Source: Pseudomonadota bacterium (GTDB lineage Bacteria; Bdellovibrionota; Bacteriovoracia; Bacteriovoracales; Bacteriovoracaceae). From it: 64,000 nucleotides of DNA. The translations under genes and the position numbers were made by a program. The stretch's first letter is position 1; each line of letters begins with the position of its first letter. The notes beneath the pieces were generated by a model, which saw nothing but the letters and a program-made list of their open reading frames with translations, did no database searches and was not told the DNA's origin. This document shows positions 7,381 to 16,592 of this stretch, piece after piece. The stretch is taken from NCBI GenBank assembly GCA_027488375.1, contig JAIYBW010000001.1, forward strand, positions 62,001 to 126,000. The letters run 5' to 3'.

Positions 7381-8577
7381 CTATTCAAAAAAGTAATCAT
7401 ACTTTGCCATCAAGGAACTCGACTGGCCCTTGCTCGTTTGTATCTTTATATCCTCTTGAAGATATGAAAGATGGAGTTTGTCGCTTTCATTAGTCTTAAA
7501 ACTGAGCGTTGTTCCAAGACCACCAGAATGGATTTCGGGGTAGGTAAAAACTTGACGTCCGTTTTGTCTTGCCCCAAATACCTCTTCACCAGTCCAGTAA
7601 TAAGTTCGGGCCTCAAAACTTTCAATGCGAGCAAAAAGTTCAATTAAAAAACTCTGATAAAATTTATTTTCGATAAAACTTAAATCATTCTGAATGGTGT
7701 CGCTGATTGGTTTAATCGTTTGAGATTTTAGACCAAATTTCACTTCACTTTCTTTAGATTTTACAAACCAGTAATCGCTCAGAAAATTCGCCTGATTGAC
7801 GGTCATGGCCCCTAAGCTTGAGTTCGGATAAGAAGAGATCATATAATCATAACCAAAATGAAAACTTTCGGTGATTTTAAATATTGTTCCTAATCCAAAG
7901 GTCGTTGCATTGTAATCTTGAACTTCACTTTTAATGAGACCACCATGAAAAATCCAATTCGCTGAAGTTCCTTCCCAGGAGTAGATCAAATTAATCAGAG
8001 ATTGATTAAAATTTTCAGCTGTAGATTTAAAAGCGTGAGAGGAAAGGGCGCCAAATAAAGACAAATTCCATTGGGGTCTAGAAAATGTTAAATCAGCACC
8101 ATACTGAAGAGAAGTTTCTCGAGGTAATTCAGAGCTGAAACTGGTAGAGAGAAGGGAGGGGGATAATGCTATTTTTATCCTGCTTTTTTTTATCTCTTTT
8201 TGGATCTTTGCCTCTTTTGCCTCTTCATATTCTCGCCCTAAGAATTTTTTAAGTCTCATGAAAAGGAGCTGATCTCTTTTCTCAAATTCTGAGTCTCCAA
8301 TATTGGCAGCGACCACGGAAGCTTCTTTGACTCTCTTTAATTTGGCCAAAGTGAGTGATTGATAAAGCCGAGATTTATCAAGGAGGTCATTTTCTTGGGA
8401 GTCATCAATGGCTTTTTGAAAAGAATCAAGGGCCGAATTAAATTCTCTTTTAATAAACTTTTGATAACCAAATAAAAAATAGAATTCCCCATTTGCAATC
8501 TCCTCCGCCCTGATAGGCGAAAGTGAAGACATGGTTAAGCCCATGAAGAAAGTGAAAAATCTAAAAATCTTTTTCAT
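7381..8577 (-). CDS. secreted protein with N-terminal TPR and probable outer-membrane beta-barrel
   Basis: This 398-residue protein starts with a signal peptide ending near PIRAEE. Residues of about 28-100 contain TPR-like helices (FLFGYQKFIKREFNSALDSF). From about residue 130 the chain becomes a series of alternating polar/hydrophobic strands with many Ser, Tyr and Phe, ending KYDYFFE, consistent with an outer-membrane barrel of roughly 12 or more strands. No named family is recognised. It sits 15 bases downstream of the P-type ATPase gene and abuts the next TPR gene, so co-transcription is very likely. Confidence 0.65.
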   Translation of the reverse strand: MKKIFRFFTFFMGLTMSSLSPIRAEEIANGEFYFLFGYQKFIKREFNSALDSFQKAIDDSQENDLLDKSRLYQSLTLAKLKRVKEASVVAANIGDSEFEKRDQLLFMRLKKFLGREYEEAKEAKIQKEIKKSRIKIALSPSLLSTSFSSELPRETSLQYGADLTFSRPQWNLSLFGALSSHAFKSTAENFNQSLINLIYSWEGTSANWIFHGGLIKSEVQDYNATTFGLGTIFKITESFHFGYDYMISSYPNSSLGAMTVNQANFLSDYWFVKSKESEVKFGLKSQTIKPISDTIQNDLSFIENKFYQSFLIELFARIESFEARTYYWTGEEVFGARQNGRQVFTYPEIHSGGLGTTLSFKTNESDKLHLSYLQEDIKIQTSKGQSSSLMAKYDYFFE

Positions 8578-8592
8578 GGGTCTATTATAGTA

Positions 8593-11058
8593 TTAATTTC
8601 GGGCCAATGGGATAAGTCTTTTTAACTTTAAACCTTTAACGCTCAAAAAACCAATCACGGAAGCAAGGAGGAATTCCATTGAACTCAGCTTGGCAAATTT
8701 AAACAGTGTCTGTACTGGTTCCCAATAGAGAGCAAGTGCAAGAATCACAAGTGGAATTAAGCATATTAATATGGTCGATTTAGATTTAAGGACCTTTCTA
8801 TCTTGGATGATGAGGGATAGATTAGAAAACATCAAAGCTGTAAAGATGAGAGCTCGAATTTCTTCTGTTAACATACCTTTCTTAAGGCTTAAAAAAAGCA
8901 GTAGTCCTAAACCTAGGATGGCGCCTATACCTTCAATAAAAACATCGGCCCAAAGTTTTTTTGAAAAAAGGGAGGTGCGAGGATCTCGTGGAGGAGTGGC
9001 CATCACATTCACTGGTGCGGGTTCTCTTTCAAAGACTATGGTTGAGGCAGGTTCAATTAAGAGATGAAGTAACGCCACATGGGCCGGTAGCAGAATTAAC
9101 GGAAGATCAAAAATAATGGGAAGAACTGAGACTGCTGCAATAGGAAGGTGGACAGCACAGAGGTATTTAATCGCTTGAGTTAAATTGATATAAATTCTTC
9201 GACCCATCTTGATGGCTTCAACAATAGAATTAAAATCATCTTTCAAGAGAACGATAGCCGCTGATTCTCTCGCCACATCTGTTCCTCTTTCACCCATTCC
9301 AATACCAATATCTGCATTTTTTAAGGCGGGAGCATCATTCACTCCATCTCCAGTCATGGCGACAATTTGGCCAGATCTTTTTAAGGCATCCACAATTTTT
9401 AGTTTCTGTAAGGGAGAAACTCTGGAAAAAATGTTGATTTGTTTAATTTTTATTTCAAATTCTTCTGGATCGAGATGATTGAGCTCATCACCTGTCATCA
9501 CGAGATGATGATTATTCATGCCTATTTTTTCAGCAATGCTTTTCGCTGTCACTGGGTGATCTCCAGTTATCATCACTAATCGAATTCCAGCTTCCTGACA
9601 GGATCGAACTGATTCTTTGGCCTCAGGTCTCACAGGATCTGCTATGCCGATCAGACCTAAAAAAATAAAATTAAAGTCATGCTGGTGACCTGGAAGAGGG
9701 CTTTCTGGATTCAGGGCCTTGGCAACTCCTAATATACGTAGCCCACTTTTTGCCATCTCTTGGGCATTTTTATGGACTTGATCTGCAATCTTAGGATCAA
9801 GGTGACATAGATCAATAATAGCTTCTGGTGCACCTTTCGCTCCGACAGTGAAATTTCCAACTTGAGAAGATTTCCAAGCATGAGAAATTGAAAGGAGTTC
9901 TCTAGTGAGGGGATATTCTTTCGCGAGCTCCCAATCATCATGAAGATGCTCGGTATTTTTTAAATACTTTGCTCCAGCTTCAATAAAGGCCAGTTCCATG
10001 GGATCAAAAGGATCTTTGCGGCTGGCAAGAATAGCAAACTCTAAAATTTCATGAAAATCTTCTGGTAATTCATTGGAGTTGAGCTCCCCGAGATCAATCA
10101 CTTCTTTTAAAGTGGATATTTTTTGGAGCTGCATTTGATTCATCGTCAGGGTGCCCGTTTTATCTACAGCAAGAACTGTCACAGAGCCTAGGTTTTCTAT
10201 AGCCGATAGTTTTCTCGTGAGAACATTCTGGCTTGCAAGTCGACGAGCCCCCAGTGCAAAGAAGATAGTCATTACGGCCGGTAATTCATTAGGTAAGATG
10301 GCCATGGCGAGTGTGAGTCCAACAAGACTTCCCTGAAGCCAGTTGTGGTGTTTTAATGCATAAAAAACGATCACAAAGAGACATAAAATAATAGCTGCCC
10401 AAGTTAATTTAAAGATGACTGCTCGAGTTTCATTTTCTAGTGCACTTAAGTTTTCAGGGGACCTCGCAAGGCTTTGGCCAATTTGTCCGATTTGAGTTTT
10501 TGTTCCTATGGCCTCAACCACTGCAATACCCTGTCCCCTGACAATAGTGGAGCCTGCATAAATGATGGACTCTATTTCTTTTGAGACGGGTTGAGATTCA
10601 CCAGTGAGAAGTGATTCATCTGCAGCAAGAAAGCTTGCCTGATAGATTTTTGAATCAGCTGGGACTTTATCTCCCTCGCTAATAAAAATAACATCGCCCC
10701 TTACGATCTCTGCACCAGGAACTCTGATTTTTTTTCCATCTCGTACAACAAGCGCTCGAGGACTTGAGAGACTTTTAAGGGCCAGAAGTGCTTTTTCTGC
10801 TTTCGTTTGCTGGAGGAGAGTTATGCTTATGATGACCAACACGAAGGTTAGGAGCATGGAGGCTTCTGTGGGATCCCCTAAGAAAAAGTAGATTGCTCCA
10901 CAACCAAGTAAAATAAAGATGGTTGGATCAAAGAGGAGTTCAATTATTAACTGAAAAAAGGATTTTGATTGTGAACCTGGAAGTTCGTTTTTCCCTTCAA
11001 GCGCTTGGAGTTCCCTTACCCTTTGGGCAGTTAATCCTATATTTAAATTTATCTTCAC
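8593..11058 (-). CDS. P-type cation-transporting ATPase, P2-like
   Basis: This 821-residue pump has all P-type ATPase landmarks: LTGES in the actuator domain (residues 151-155), the phosphorylated Asp299 in DKTGTLT, MITGDHPVTA and TGDGVNDAPALK in the P domain, and about ten membrane segments. The architecture is of the Ca2+-ATPase-like class, without an N-terminal metal-binding domain. The M4 motif is PNELP (256-260), not PEGLP as in SERCA, and M6 has HLLIEPAST, so the ion cannot be assigned. The start is GTG with GAGGAACC upstream. It leads a four-gene unit running toward 6097. Confidence 0.85.
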   Translation of the reverse strand: MKINLNIGLTAQRVRELQALEGKNELPGSQSKSFFQLIIELLFDPTIFILLGCGAIYFFLGDPTEASMLLTFVLVIISITLLQQTKAEKALLALKSLSSPRALVVRDGKKIRVPGAEIVRGDVIFISEGDKVPADSKIYQASFLAADESLLTGESQPVSKEIESIIYAGSTIVRGQGIAVVEAIGTKTQIGQIGQSLARSPENLSALENETRAVIFKLTWAAIILCLFVIVFYALKHHNWLQGSLVGLTLAMAILPNELPAVMTIFFALGARRLASQNVLTRKLSAIENLGSVTVLAVDKTGTLTMNQMQLQKISTLKEVIDLGELNSNELPEDFHEILEFAILASRKDPFDPMELAFIEAGAKYLKNTEHLHDDWELAKEYPLTRELLSISHAWKSSQVGNFTVGAKGAPEAIIDLCHLDPKIADQVHKNAQEMAKSGLRILGVAKALNPESPLPGHQHDFNFIFLGLIGIADPVRPEAKESVRSCQEAGIRLVMITGDHPVTAKSIAEKIGMNNHHLVMTGDELNHLDPEEFEIKIKQINIFSRVSPLQKLKIVDALKRSGQIVAMTGDGVNDAPALKNADIGIGMGERGTDVARESAAIVLLKDDFNSIVEAIKMGRRIYINLTQAIKYLCAVHLPIAAVSVLPIIFDLPLILLPAHVALLHLLIEPASTIVFEREPAPVNVMATPPRDPRTSLFSKKLWADVFIEGIGAILGLGLLLFLSLKKGMLTEEIRALIFTALMFSNLSLIIQDRKVLKSKSTILICLIPLVILALALYWEPVQTLFKFAKLSSMEFLLASVIGFLSVKGLKLKRLIPLARN

Positions 11059-11153
11059 GGTTCCTCACTTCAATTGTTCTTATCAAAACAAGCGATAAAA
11101 AAACATGATTAGAATATGGCTTTAAGTGTCATTGTGGATAAACTTTTTTCTTC

Positions 11154-11182
11154 TTCACCAAGAAAAGCAGAATCGGTATAAT
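11154..11182 (+). promoter_or_regulatory. trpS promoter TTCACC-N17-TATAAT, leaderless geometry
   Basis: A perfect TATAAT (11177-11182) follows TTCACC (11154-11159) with 17 bases between, and the trpS ATG begins six bases after the -10. Transcription would start at the A of ATG. There is no Shine-Dalgarno, which supports leaderless translation. Confidence 0.6.
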
Positions 11183-11188
11183 TGCCCC

Positions 11189-12184
11189 ATGAAAAAAACT
11201 ATTTTAAGTGGCAGTACTGTTACCGGTGACTTAACTCTTGGGAATTATATTGGAGCGATTAATAACTGGAAGCAATTGCAGGATCAATATGATTGCCTCT
11301 ATTTTCTGGCCGATCTCCATGCCCTCACTGTGTATCAAGATCCTAAAGTTTTAAAAGAAAGAACTTATAGTTTTTTTGCACAATACATTGCTTTGGGACT
11401 AGATCCCAAAAAAAATATAATCTTCAATCAGTCTCATGTTCATGAGCATACAGAACTCGCTTGGATTTTAACTTGTCTGACTCCCATGGGTTACCTTAAC
11501 CGTATGACACAGTTTAAGGAAAAATCTGAGAAACATGTGAAAAATATTAATGCAGGACTATTCACTTATCCTGTTCTTATGGCCGCAGATATTCTTCTTT
11601 ATCAGACAGACTTGGTTCCAGTAGGAGAAGATCAGCGTCAGCATCTTGAGCTCTGCCGAGATATTGTTGGTTTTTTTGAAAATCGATATGGCCCTGGAAT
11701 TTTAAAAATGCCTGAAGCCTATGTTGGAAAAATGGGGGCAAGAATTATGTCTCTTCAAGAGCCAGATAAGAAAATGTCAAAGTCAGATGAGAATGATAAA
11801 AATTTTGTTTCAATTATTGATGATGCTAAAAAAATTGAGAAGAAAATAAAATCTGCCACAACAGACTCTGGTTCAGACATTAAATATGATCCTGAAAACA
11901 AGGCCGGACTTTCAAATCTCATGACTATCTACTCAGTATTGAGTGGGAAGACGATAACTGAGCTTGAGACGATGTACGAGGGTAAAATGTACGGACATCT
12001 TAAAGTTGATCTTGCAGAGCTAGTCATTCAAACTCTAAAACCAGTAAAAGAGAAATATGATGATCTCATGAAAAATAGAGATTACCTGGATGAGCTTTTA
12101 AAATCAGGGGCTGAAAGGGCCCAAGTCAGAGCGAGATCGACTCTTGATCAAGTTTATAAGACTGTCGGTTTATTAAAATACTGA
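11189..12184 (+). CDS. trpS: tryptophanyl-tRNA synthetase
   Basis: This 331-residue class I aminoacyl-tRNA synthetase charges tRNA-Trp. The ATP-binding HIGH-type signature appears as GDLTLGNYIGA, the Thr variant also found in the E. coli enzyme, and the second signature as KKMSKSDEN. VPVGEDQRQHLEL is the usual active-site region. Length is normal. The frame could be extended upstream to 11126, but the ATG at 11189 gives the standard N-terminus and fits the promoter at 11154-11182. It is convergent with the DCC-family gene. Confidence 0.97.
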   Translation: MKKTILSGSTVTGDLTLGNYIGAINNWKQLQDQYDCLYFLADLHALTVYQDPKVLKERTYSFFAQYIALGLDPKKNIIFNQSHVHEHTELAWILTCLTPMGYLNRMTQFKEKSEKHVKNINAGLFTYPVLMAADILLYQTDLVPVGEDQRQHLELCRDIVGFFENRYGPGILKMPEAYVGKMGARIMSLQEPDKKMSKSDENDKNFVSIIDDAKKIEKKIKSATTDSGSDIKYDPENKAGLSNLMTIYSVLSGKTITELETMYEGKMYGHLKVDLAELVIQTLKPVKEKYDDLMKNRDYLDELLKSGAERAQVRARSTLDQVYKTVGLLKY

Positions 12185-12193
12185 TTCATCTTC

Positions 12194-12580
12194 TTAGAGG
12201 ATAAAGCGTTCTCGTTCTTCTGGTGTGGGAAGACGGCATGTTTCTCTTTTCCCAAAGATTCTGTAGCGATTGGCCGCAATCAGGTCATAAAAAAGATTGA
12301 GAACTTTCTCTGGCAGCAAACTAAAGATGAGCAGTATCTTCCAAGGCCATCCTAGTTCGGCCAAAGCCTTGAGGGCAGCTTCAGCTTTGCGATAAGTTTT
12401 ATCATTAATGAGTACTACTACAGATTTTAGATCTTCTACGTCTGATTGATTTAATTTAGTTTTGGCAAATTCACTTTGGAGTGGTGAAAATTTAAACACA
12501 GCATTTTTGTCAAATTTTAAAATAAAATCCACAAATCCATTACAGAGACCGCAATAACCATCAAAGAATATAATTTTCAT
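12194..12580 (-). CDS. DCC-family thiol-disulfide oxidoreductase-like protein (DUF393)
   Basis: This 128-residue protein begins with a short strand and then DGYCGLCNGFVDFIL, the DxxCxxC signature that names the DCC family. The two cysteines resemble a thioredoxin-type redox pair, but the family's reaction is poorly defined. The rest matches the family length and includes the ending NRYRIFGKRETCRLPTPEE. There is no signal peptide, so it is cytoplasmic. There is no Shine-Dalgarno; TAAAAT ends six bases upstream of the ATG, giving a possible leaderless transcript. Confidence 0.85.
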   Translation of the reverse strand: MKIIFFDGYCGLCNGFVDFILKFDKNAVFKFSPLQSEFAKTKLNQSDVEDLKSVVVLINDKTYRKAEAALKALAELGWPWKILLIFSLLPEKVLNLFYDLIAANRYRIFGKRETCRLPTPEERERFIL

Positions 12581-12586
12581 TTTTTG

Positions 12587-12592
12587 ATTTTA
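12587..12592 (-). promoter_or_regulatory. candidate -10 hexamer, leaderless geometry
   Basis: On the minus strand TAAAAT is followed by CAAAAA and the ATG at 12580. The six-base spacing equals that of trpS. The -35 is weak (TCTAAA at 17 bases). Confidence 0.35.
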
Positions 12593-12633
12593 GCATTAAT
12601 TCTGAGCTCTTTAGAATAAATTTAGGTTGGTTC

Positions 12634-12647
12634 TTCTAAAGTTAGAA
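12634..12647. promoter_or_regulatory. 14-bp palindrome between divergent genes, possible operator
   Basis: TTCTAAAGTTAGAA has perfect six-base arms around AG. It lies between the divergent DCC-family gene and the small CxxC protein gene, where a regulator could act on both. The two bases flanking it do not extend the symmetry. No regulator is recognised for it. Confidence 0.25.
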
Positions 12648-12671
12648 CAGCGAAGAGACGAATAGTTTCAC

Positions 12672-12914
12672 ATGAAAGATGAAAGATGCTTTATTTGTAA
12701 GTTTAAAGGCCTCACTAAAACAGAAACATATTCCAGTGAGATTTATCAACCCCGTGGAAGAAGTTTGACTATCCCACTCTGTTACGATCACTCCATCGAT
12801 CTTTTTAAAATGGGGCAGGTGAATTTCATTGTTAAACACAAGCCTAACTTTACTGATTATTTTGGCTTCGAAAACGATGAACTCATCATGCGCTATTTTG
12901 AAATTAAGACCTGA
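12672..12914 (+). CDS. small putative zinc-binding protein
   Basis: This 80-residue protein carries CxxC at C6-C9 and CxxH at C37-H40 (RCFICK and LCYDH), an arrangement that would bind one zinc ion. It has no signal peptide and no recognised family. The start lacks a strong ribosome binding site; GAAGAG is about 13 bases upstream. A frame on the opposite strand covers the same bases but lacks any comparable motif, so this strand is preferred. Confidence 0.55.
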   Translation: MKDERCFICKFKGLTKTETYSSEIYQPRGRSLTIPLCYDHSIDLFKMGQVNFIVKHKPNFTDYFGFENDELIMRYFEIKT

Positions 12915-13000
12915 AATTCTTTAAGTTGCTGAAATTTAAGGATTGAATTTTTTTCTAACCCTGGTGACTCCTGTTTTGCTTCAGGCTACAACAAGCCTCT

Positions 13001-14638
13001 ATGAAGTATTTCCTGGTGATCTTAAGTTTATTCTGTCAGCTGGCGTTTGGGGCCAATGATGATGATATTGTGATCAAGTCTAGATTAGATCATCAATCCT
13101 CAGCTGCTTTTATTAATCGAATCAGAACCTTTCTCATTAATAATAATTTTGGGGATCCCTATAACCGAGAATTTGAGACTCCAGTAGAGGTTGATTTCAA
13201 TAAGGTCTTAGATGATCTTCCGGAGAATACTCAAAGTTGGATTAAGGAACTTCAAAATCTTTTAAATCTGAAACTTTTTGAATCTAATTATATTCTAAGA
13301 ATTGAAAACTTTTCTTACCAGATTCAAGGCTTTAATTCTGAGCTAAAACCTTTTCAAGCGGGCCCAGAACGCGTTGAGTATGTTTCTCAAAATTATGTTC
13401 AAGGCCTAGTACTTGGAGCAAAAAAAATAGTCTTCCAAGTAGAACTTAAAAGAACGACCAGAGGCACACCCATCACTTTTGATATTGAACTCATTCAGCC
13501 AACATTTCTTTTAGATCCAGAGCTTGTTGTCGATTTACCTATGGGATGGAGAACCTCGGTTTTACCTGACTCGCTCCTGCTATCACTCCATACGATTGAC
13601 CTGAGTAAGGTCTTTTCTCAAATAGGCGAGAGACCAGAACTCATTTCTTTTAATGTTCAAGATTATTCAATACCAGAAGTTTCAATCAAAGTTGGCGGTA
13701 AAACTCTGACTTTCGATAAAGAAAAAATAAAACGTTTCCTTTCTTCAAAAAAAGAAGACATGAAACTTGCGATCATTGATCTTATCAAAACTAAGCTTGA
13801 GGAGAGATTTTCTAATATTATTAAAGATAAGCCTCAGGAAATGTTTATTCCAAGATCGTTTTCGACAAAAGGCGATATTGAAACTAAGTTCAAACTTAAA
13901 AGTTTGAACGCTGATGATTCAAAGATATTAGATGCTAGAGTGGATGGATCATTTTGTTCAGAACGGACGCAGAACTCTATTAAGGAGTGTCGTTCAGAGC
14001 AGGACATTACAAAAGTAAGACGAAATATTTCTGATGATCTTTTTTATTCATCGATGAAAGAGATTGATCTACTCTTTATGCAAAAACGGGCGAATATTGT
14101 TTTTAGTATTAGCGAACACTATATTAACCAATTAATTACTGCTGCTGCCCAGGCCGGTTTATTAGAGCTCGGTGGAGAGGGATTTAGGTTGGGGCCTGAA
14201 AAAGCTTTTATTCTTGCGGAGGAAAAGGGCGAAGGGTTCTCACTCTATCTGGATATCATCCATAAGTTGAAAAAATCTCAACGCATACTTGTTGGTAAAT
14301 CAGAACTTCGCTTTCCAGTTCGCATGAATATTGGTTTAAAAATTATTCTGGAAGATAAAATTCCTCACCTTAAAATAAAAGTATTGAACTTAAAAACAGA
14401 TACCGATTTGCTCCTTGAAGGAAAGCCTGAATACGGACTTCAATCCAATGTGAATACAGTTCGATTTCAGAAGAAAGTGATTGAGGGCATTATGGAAGAT
14501 ATTCAACCTTTTGACCAAAAGGTCTTGGTTGAGCTTGAACTTAAGGAATTCAAAGATACGGCCCTAGAAGAGCTCTCTTTTGCCTCTGACGGTAAAGGTC
14601 GTGCGAATGCTGTTCTCTACATGGAAAATGTTAATTAA
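13001..14638 (+). CDS. secreted protein with TULIP/BPI-like features
   Basis: This 545-residue protein has a signal peptide (MKYFLVILSLFCQLAFG) and long alternating beta-strand patterns broken by amphipathic helices. The segment FSISEHYINQLITAAAQAGL (about residue 365 on) resembles the start of the C-terminal domain of BPI/LBP-type lipid-binding proteins, where a SxxxLNxALxAxWxAG pattern is common. This is my inference and not a firm family call. Only two cysteines (SFCSER, KECRSE) are present, about a dozen residues apart. It lies just upstream of tyrS, which has its own promoter. Confidence 0.6.
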   Translation: MKYFLVILSLFCQLAFGANDDDIVIKSRLDHQSSAAFINRIRTFLINNNFGDPYNREFETPVEVDFNKVLDDLPENTQSWIKELQNLLNLKLFESNYILRIENFSYQIQGFNSELKPFQAGPERVEYVSQNYVQGLVLGAKKIVFQVELKRTTRGTPITFDIELIQPTFLLDPELVVDLPMGWRTSVLPDSLLLSLHTIDLSKVFSQIGERPELISFNVQDYSIPEVSIKVGGKTLTFDKEKIKRFLSSKKEDMKLAIIDLIKTKLEERFSNIIKDKPQEMFIPRSFSTKGDIETKFKLKSLNADDSKILDARVDGSFCSERTQNSIKECRSEQDITKVRRNISDDLFYSSMKEIDLLFMQKRANIVFSISEHYINQLITAAAQAGLLELGGEGFRLGPEKAFILAEEKGEGFSLYLDIIHKLKKSQRILVGKSELRFPVRMNIGLKIILEDKIPHLKIKVLNLKTDTDLLLEGKPEYGLQSNVNTVRFQKKVIEGIMEDIQPFDQKVLVELELKEFKDTALEELSFASDGKGRANAVLYMENVN

Positions 14639-14651
14639 AATCAAATAAATT

Positions 14652-14680
14652 TTTACTAAACTCAATGAACCTATTAAGAT
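14652..14680 (+). promoter_or_regulatory. tyrS promoter TTTACT-N17-TAAGAT
   Basis: TTTACT (14652-14657) and TAAGAT (14675-14680) are 17 bases apart, just after the stop of the preceding gene and 22 bases before the tyrS ATG. AAGGAG at 14691-14696 is the ribosome binding site and decides the start. Confidence 0.55.
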
Positions 14681-14702
14681 GATGGTGTTTAAGGAGATAT
14701 CT

Positions 14703-15923
14703 ATGGGTACCATCACTGTTAGTCCAGAAGAGCAATTAAAAGAACTCAAACGTGGAGTTTTTGAAATCCTCCCTGAGGATGAATTACTTAAAAAACTAAA
14801 AAAATCTTTTGAGAAACAAAAGCCCCTTGTGATTAAATTTGGTGCCGATCCATCTCGACCGGATATTCACCTTGGCCACACTGTAGTTTTACAAAAATTA
14901 AAACTGCTTCAAGACTTTGGGCATGAGATTTACTTTCTGATTGGTGATTATACGGCCCAAATCGGAGACCCTACTGGTAAAAATAAAACTAGACCTATTC
15001 TGACTGCAGAAGAAGTGATGCAAAATGCCCAGACCTATAAAGAGCAAGTCGGGAAAGTTTTAGACATGTCGAAGACCAAAGTGGTGTTTAACAAAGACTG
15101 GCTTGGACAATTTTCAGGACTTGATCTTATCCGCTTGATGTCCAAAGCGACTGTCGGTGCGATTCTTCAGCGTGATGATTTTTCTAAACGCTATAATAAT
15201 GCTGAAGCCATTTATCTCCATGAATTTGTTTATCCAATACTACAAGGTTTCGATTCTGTTCATCTTAAAGCCGATCTTGAATTAGGGGGAACTGATCAGA
15301 CTTTTAACCTTATGATGGGTCGTCACTTACAATATGCTTATGAGCAAGAAGCTCAATGTATCTTGACCATGCCTTTGATTGAAGGGACAGATGGTGTCCA
15401 CAAGATGTCAAAATCCATGGATAATTACATTGCTCTCACTGATACTCCGACGAACATGTTTGGGAAACTCATGTCCATCTCGGATGAACTGATGAAGAAA
15501 TATTATCTTCTTCTGTGCCGACGACCGGCCCAAGAAGTTGAAGCTATTATCTCAGGTCTTACCAATGGTTCTTTGCATCCAATGGAAGCCAAGAAAAATC
15601 TTGCTGCTGAAATTACTGGTTACTATCACGGAGAGTCTTCAGGTAAAGAAGAGCGTGAGAAATTTGAAGCTCGTTTTTCAAAAAAACAAATCCCAGATGA
15701 TATTCAAACGATCTCAAAGAACGCTGGGGCCATTAATCTTTTAGACTTGTTTGTTGAATTAGAGCTTATTAAATCTAAATCTGAAGGTCGACGCCTGATT
15801 CAGCAAAATGCCGTTAAAGTGAATTTTGAGAATCACAGCGCCGAAGTTTTGAATCTTGAAGCAGGCAGTGAAGTCATCCTAAAAATTGGAAAACTTCGTA
15901 TGCTCAAAATCATTGTTAACTAG
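14703..15923 (+). CDS. tyrS: tyrosyl-tRNA synthetase
   Basis: This 406-residue class I synthetase charges tRNA-Tyr. It has the HxGH-type motif in [17 protein letters not shown], the [10 protein letters not shown] loop, and KMSKS in [11 protein letters not shown]. An S4-like RNA-binding domain is at the C-terminus ([15 protein letters not shown]). The sequence belongs to the TyrZ-like bacterial type with HLGH. The frame opens at 14679, but AAGGAG six bases before the ATG at 14703 marks the true start. Its stop overlaps that of the convergent deoC gene. Confidence 0.96.
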   Translation: MGTITVSPEEQLKELKRGVFEILPEDELLKKLKKSFEKQKPLVIKFGADPSRPDIHLGHTVVLQKLKLLQDFGHEIYFLIGDYTAQIGDPTGKNKTRPILTAEEVMQNAQTYKEQVGKVLDMSKTKVVFNKDWLGQFSGLDLIRLMSKATVGAILQRDDFSKRYNNAEAIYLHEFVYPILQGFDSVHLKADLELGGTDQTFNLMMGRHLQYAYEQEAQCILTMPLIEGTDGVHKMSKSMDNYIALTDTPTNMFGKLMSISDELMKKYYLLLCRRPAQEVEAIISGLTNGSLHPMEAKKNLAAEITGYYHGESSGKEEREKFEARFSKKQIPDDIQTISKNAGAINLLDLFVELELIKSKSEGRRLIQQNAVKVNFENHSAEVLNLEAGSEVILKIGKLRMLKIIVN

Positions 15924-16591
15924 TAACTTCCAAAACCAGCGTTTTGACCTTTGACGATCTCAACGCTGGCGCTCGTCCCTAATCTTGTGGCACCAGCTTC
16001 AATCATGGCTTTTGCCGTTTCCGTATTTCTGATGCCACCACTGGCCTTGACTCCAATTGATGGACCTACAATGGAGCGCATAAGTTGAACGTCCTCAATA
16101 GTGGCCCCAGAGGTTGAAAAACCTGTGGAGGTTTTAACAAAATCAACTCCGGCCTTCACAGCAAGTTCACAAGCCTTCTTCTTTTCATCTTGAGTCAGAA
16201 GGCAAGTTTCGAGGATCACTTTTAAGATCGCTCCCTGCTGATGGCATATCTGAGCAAGTGATGACATATCATCGAGGACATATTGCCAATTTTGAGATTT
16301 CACAGCAGAGATATTAAGAACCATATCAATTTCTCTGGCCCCTTCCGCGATGGCTTTCATGGCTTCAAATCGTTTCGTCTCCATAGTCGAAGCACCAAGA
16401 GGAAAACCTACCACGGTGCAGACTTTGACTGAGCTACCTTTAAGCAGCTCAACGCAGGTTTTTACATAGTATGAGTTCACGCAAACAGAGAAGAATTTAT
16501 TGTCTCTTGCTTCCTGACAAAGTTTTTCAACTTGAGTGATGGTGGCATCAGCTTTGAGGAGAGTATGATCAATAAATTGTGCAAGTTCCAT
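15920..16591 (-). CDS. deoC: deoxyribose-phosphate aldolase
   Basis: This 223-residue TIM-barrel aldolase cleaves 2-deoxyribose-5-phosphate to glyceraldehyde-3-phosphate and acetaldehyde in deoxynucleoside catabolism. Motifs are [26 protein letters not shown], the Schiff-base lysine in [11 protein letters not shown], and [10 protein letters not shown]. Length is normal. It starts one base after the stop of the GST-like gene, so the two are co-transcribed. Its presence fits with the secreted nuclease and 5'-nucleotidase further along, allowing deoxyribose from DNA to enter glycolysis. Confidence 0.96.
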   Translation of the reverse strand: MELAQFIDHTLLKADATITQVEKLCQEARDNKFFSVCVNSYYVKTCVELLKGSSVKVCTVVGFPLGASTMETKRFEAMKAIAEGAREIDMVLNISAVKSQNWQYVLDDMSSLAQICHQQGAILKVILETCLLTQDEKKKACELAVKAGVDFVKTSTGFSTSGATIEDVQLMRSIVGPSIGVKASGGIRNTETAKAMIEAGATRLGTSASVEIVKGQNAGFGSY

Positions 16592-16592
16592 T

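Noticed and set aside
11100-11188. T-box or attenuator leader for trpS
   Set aside because: The TATAAT ends six bases before the ATG, leaving no leader in which such an element could form.
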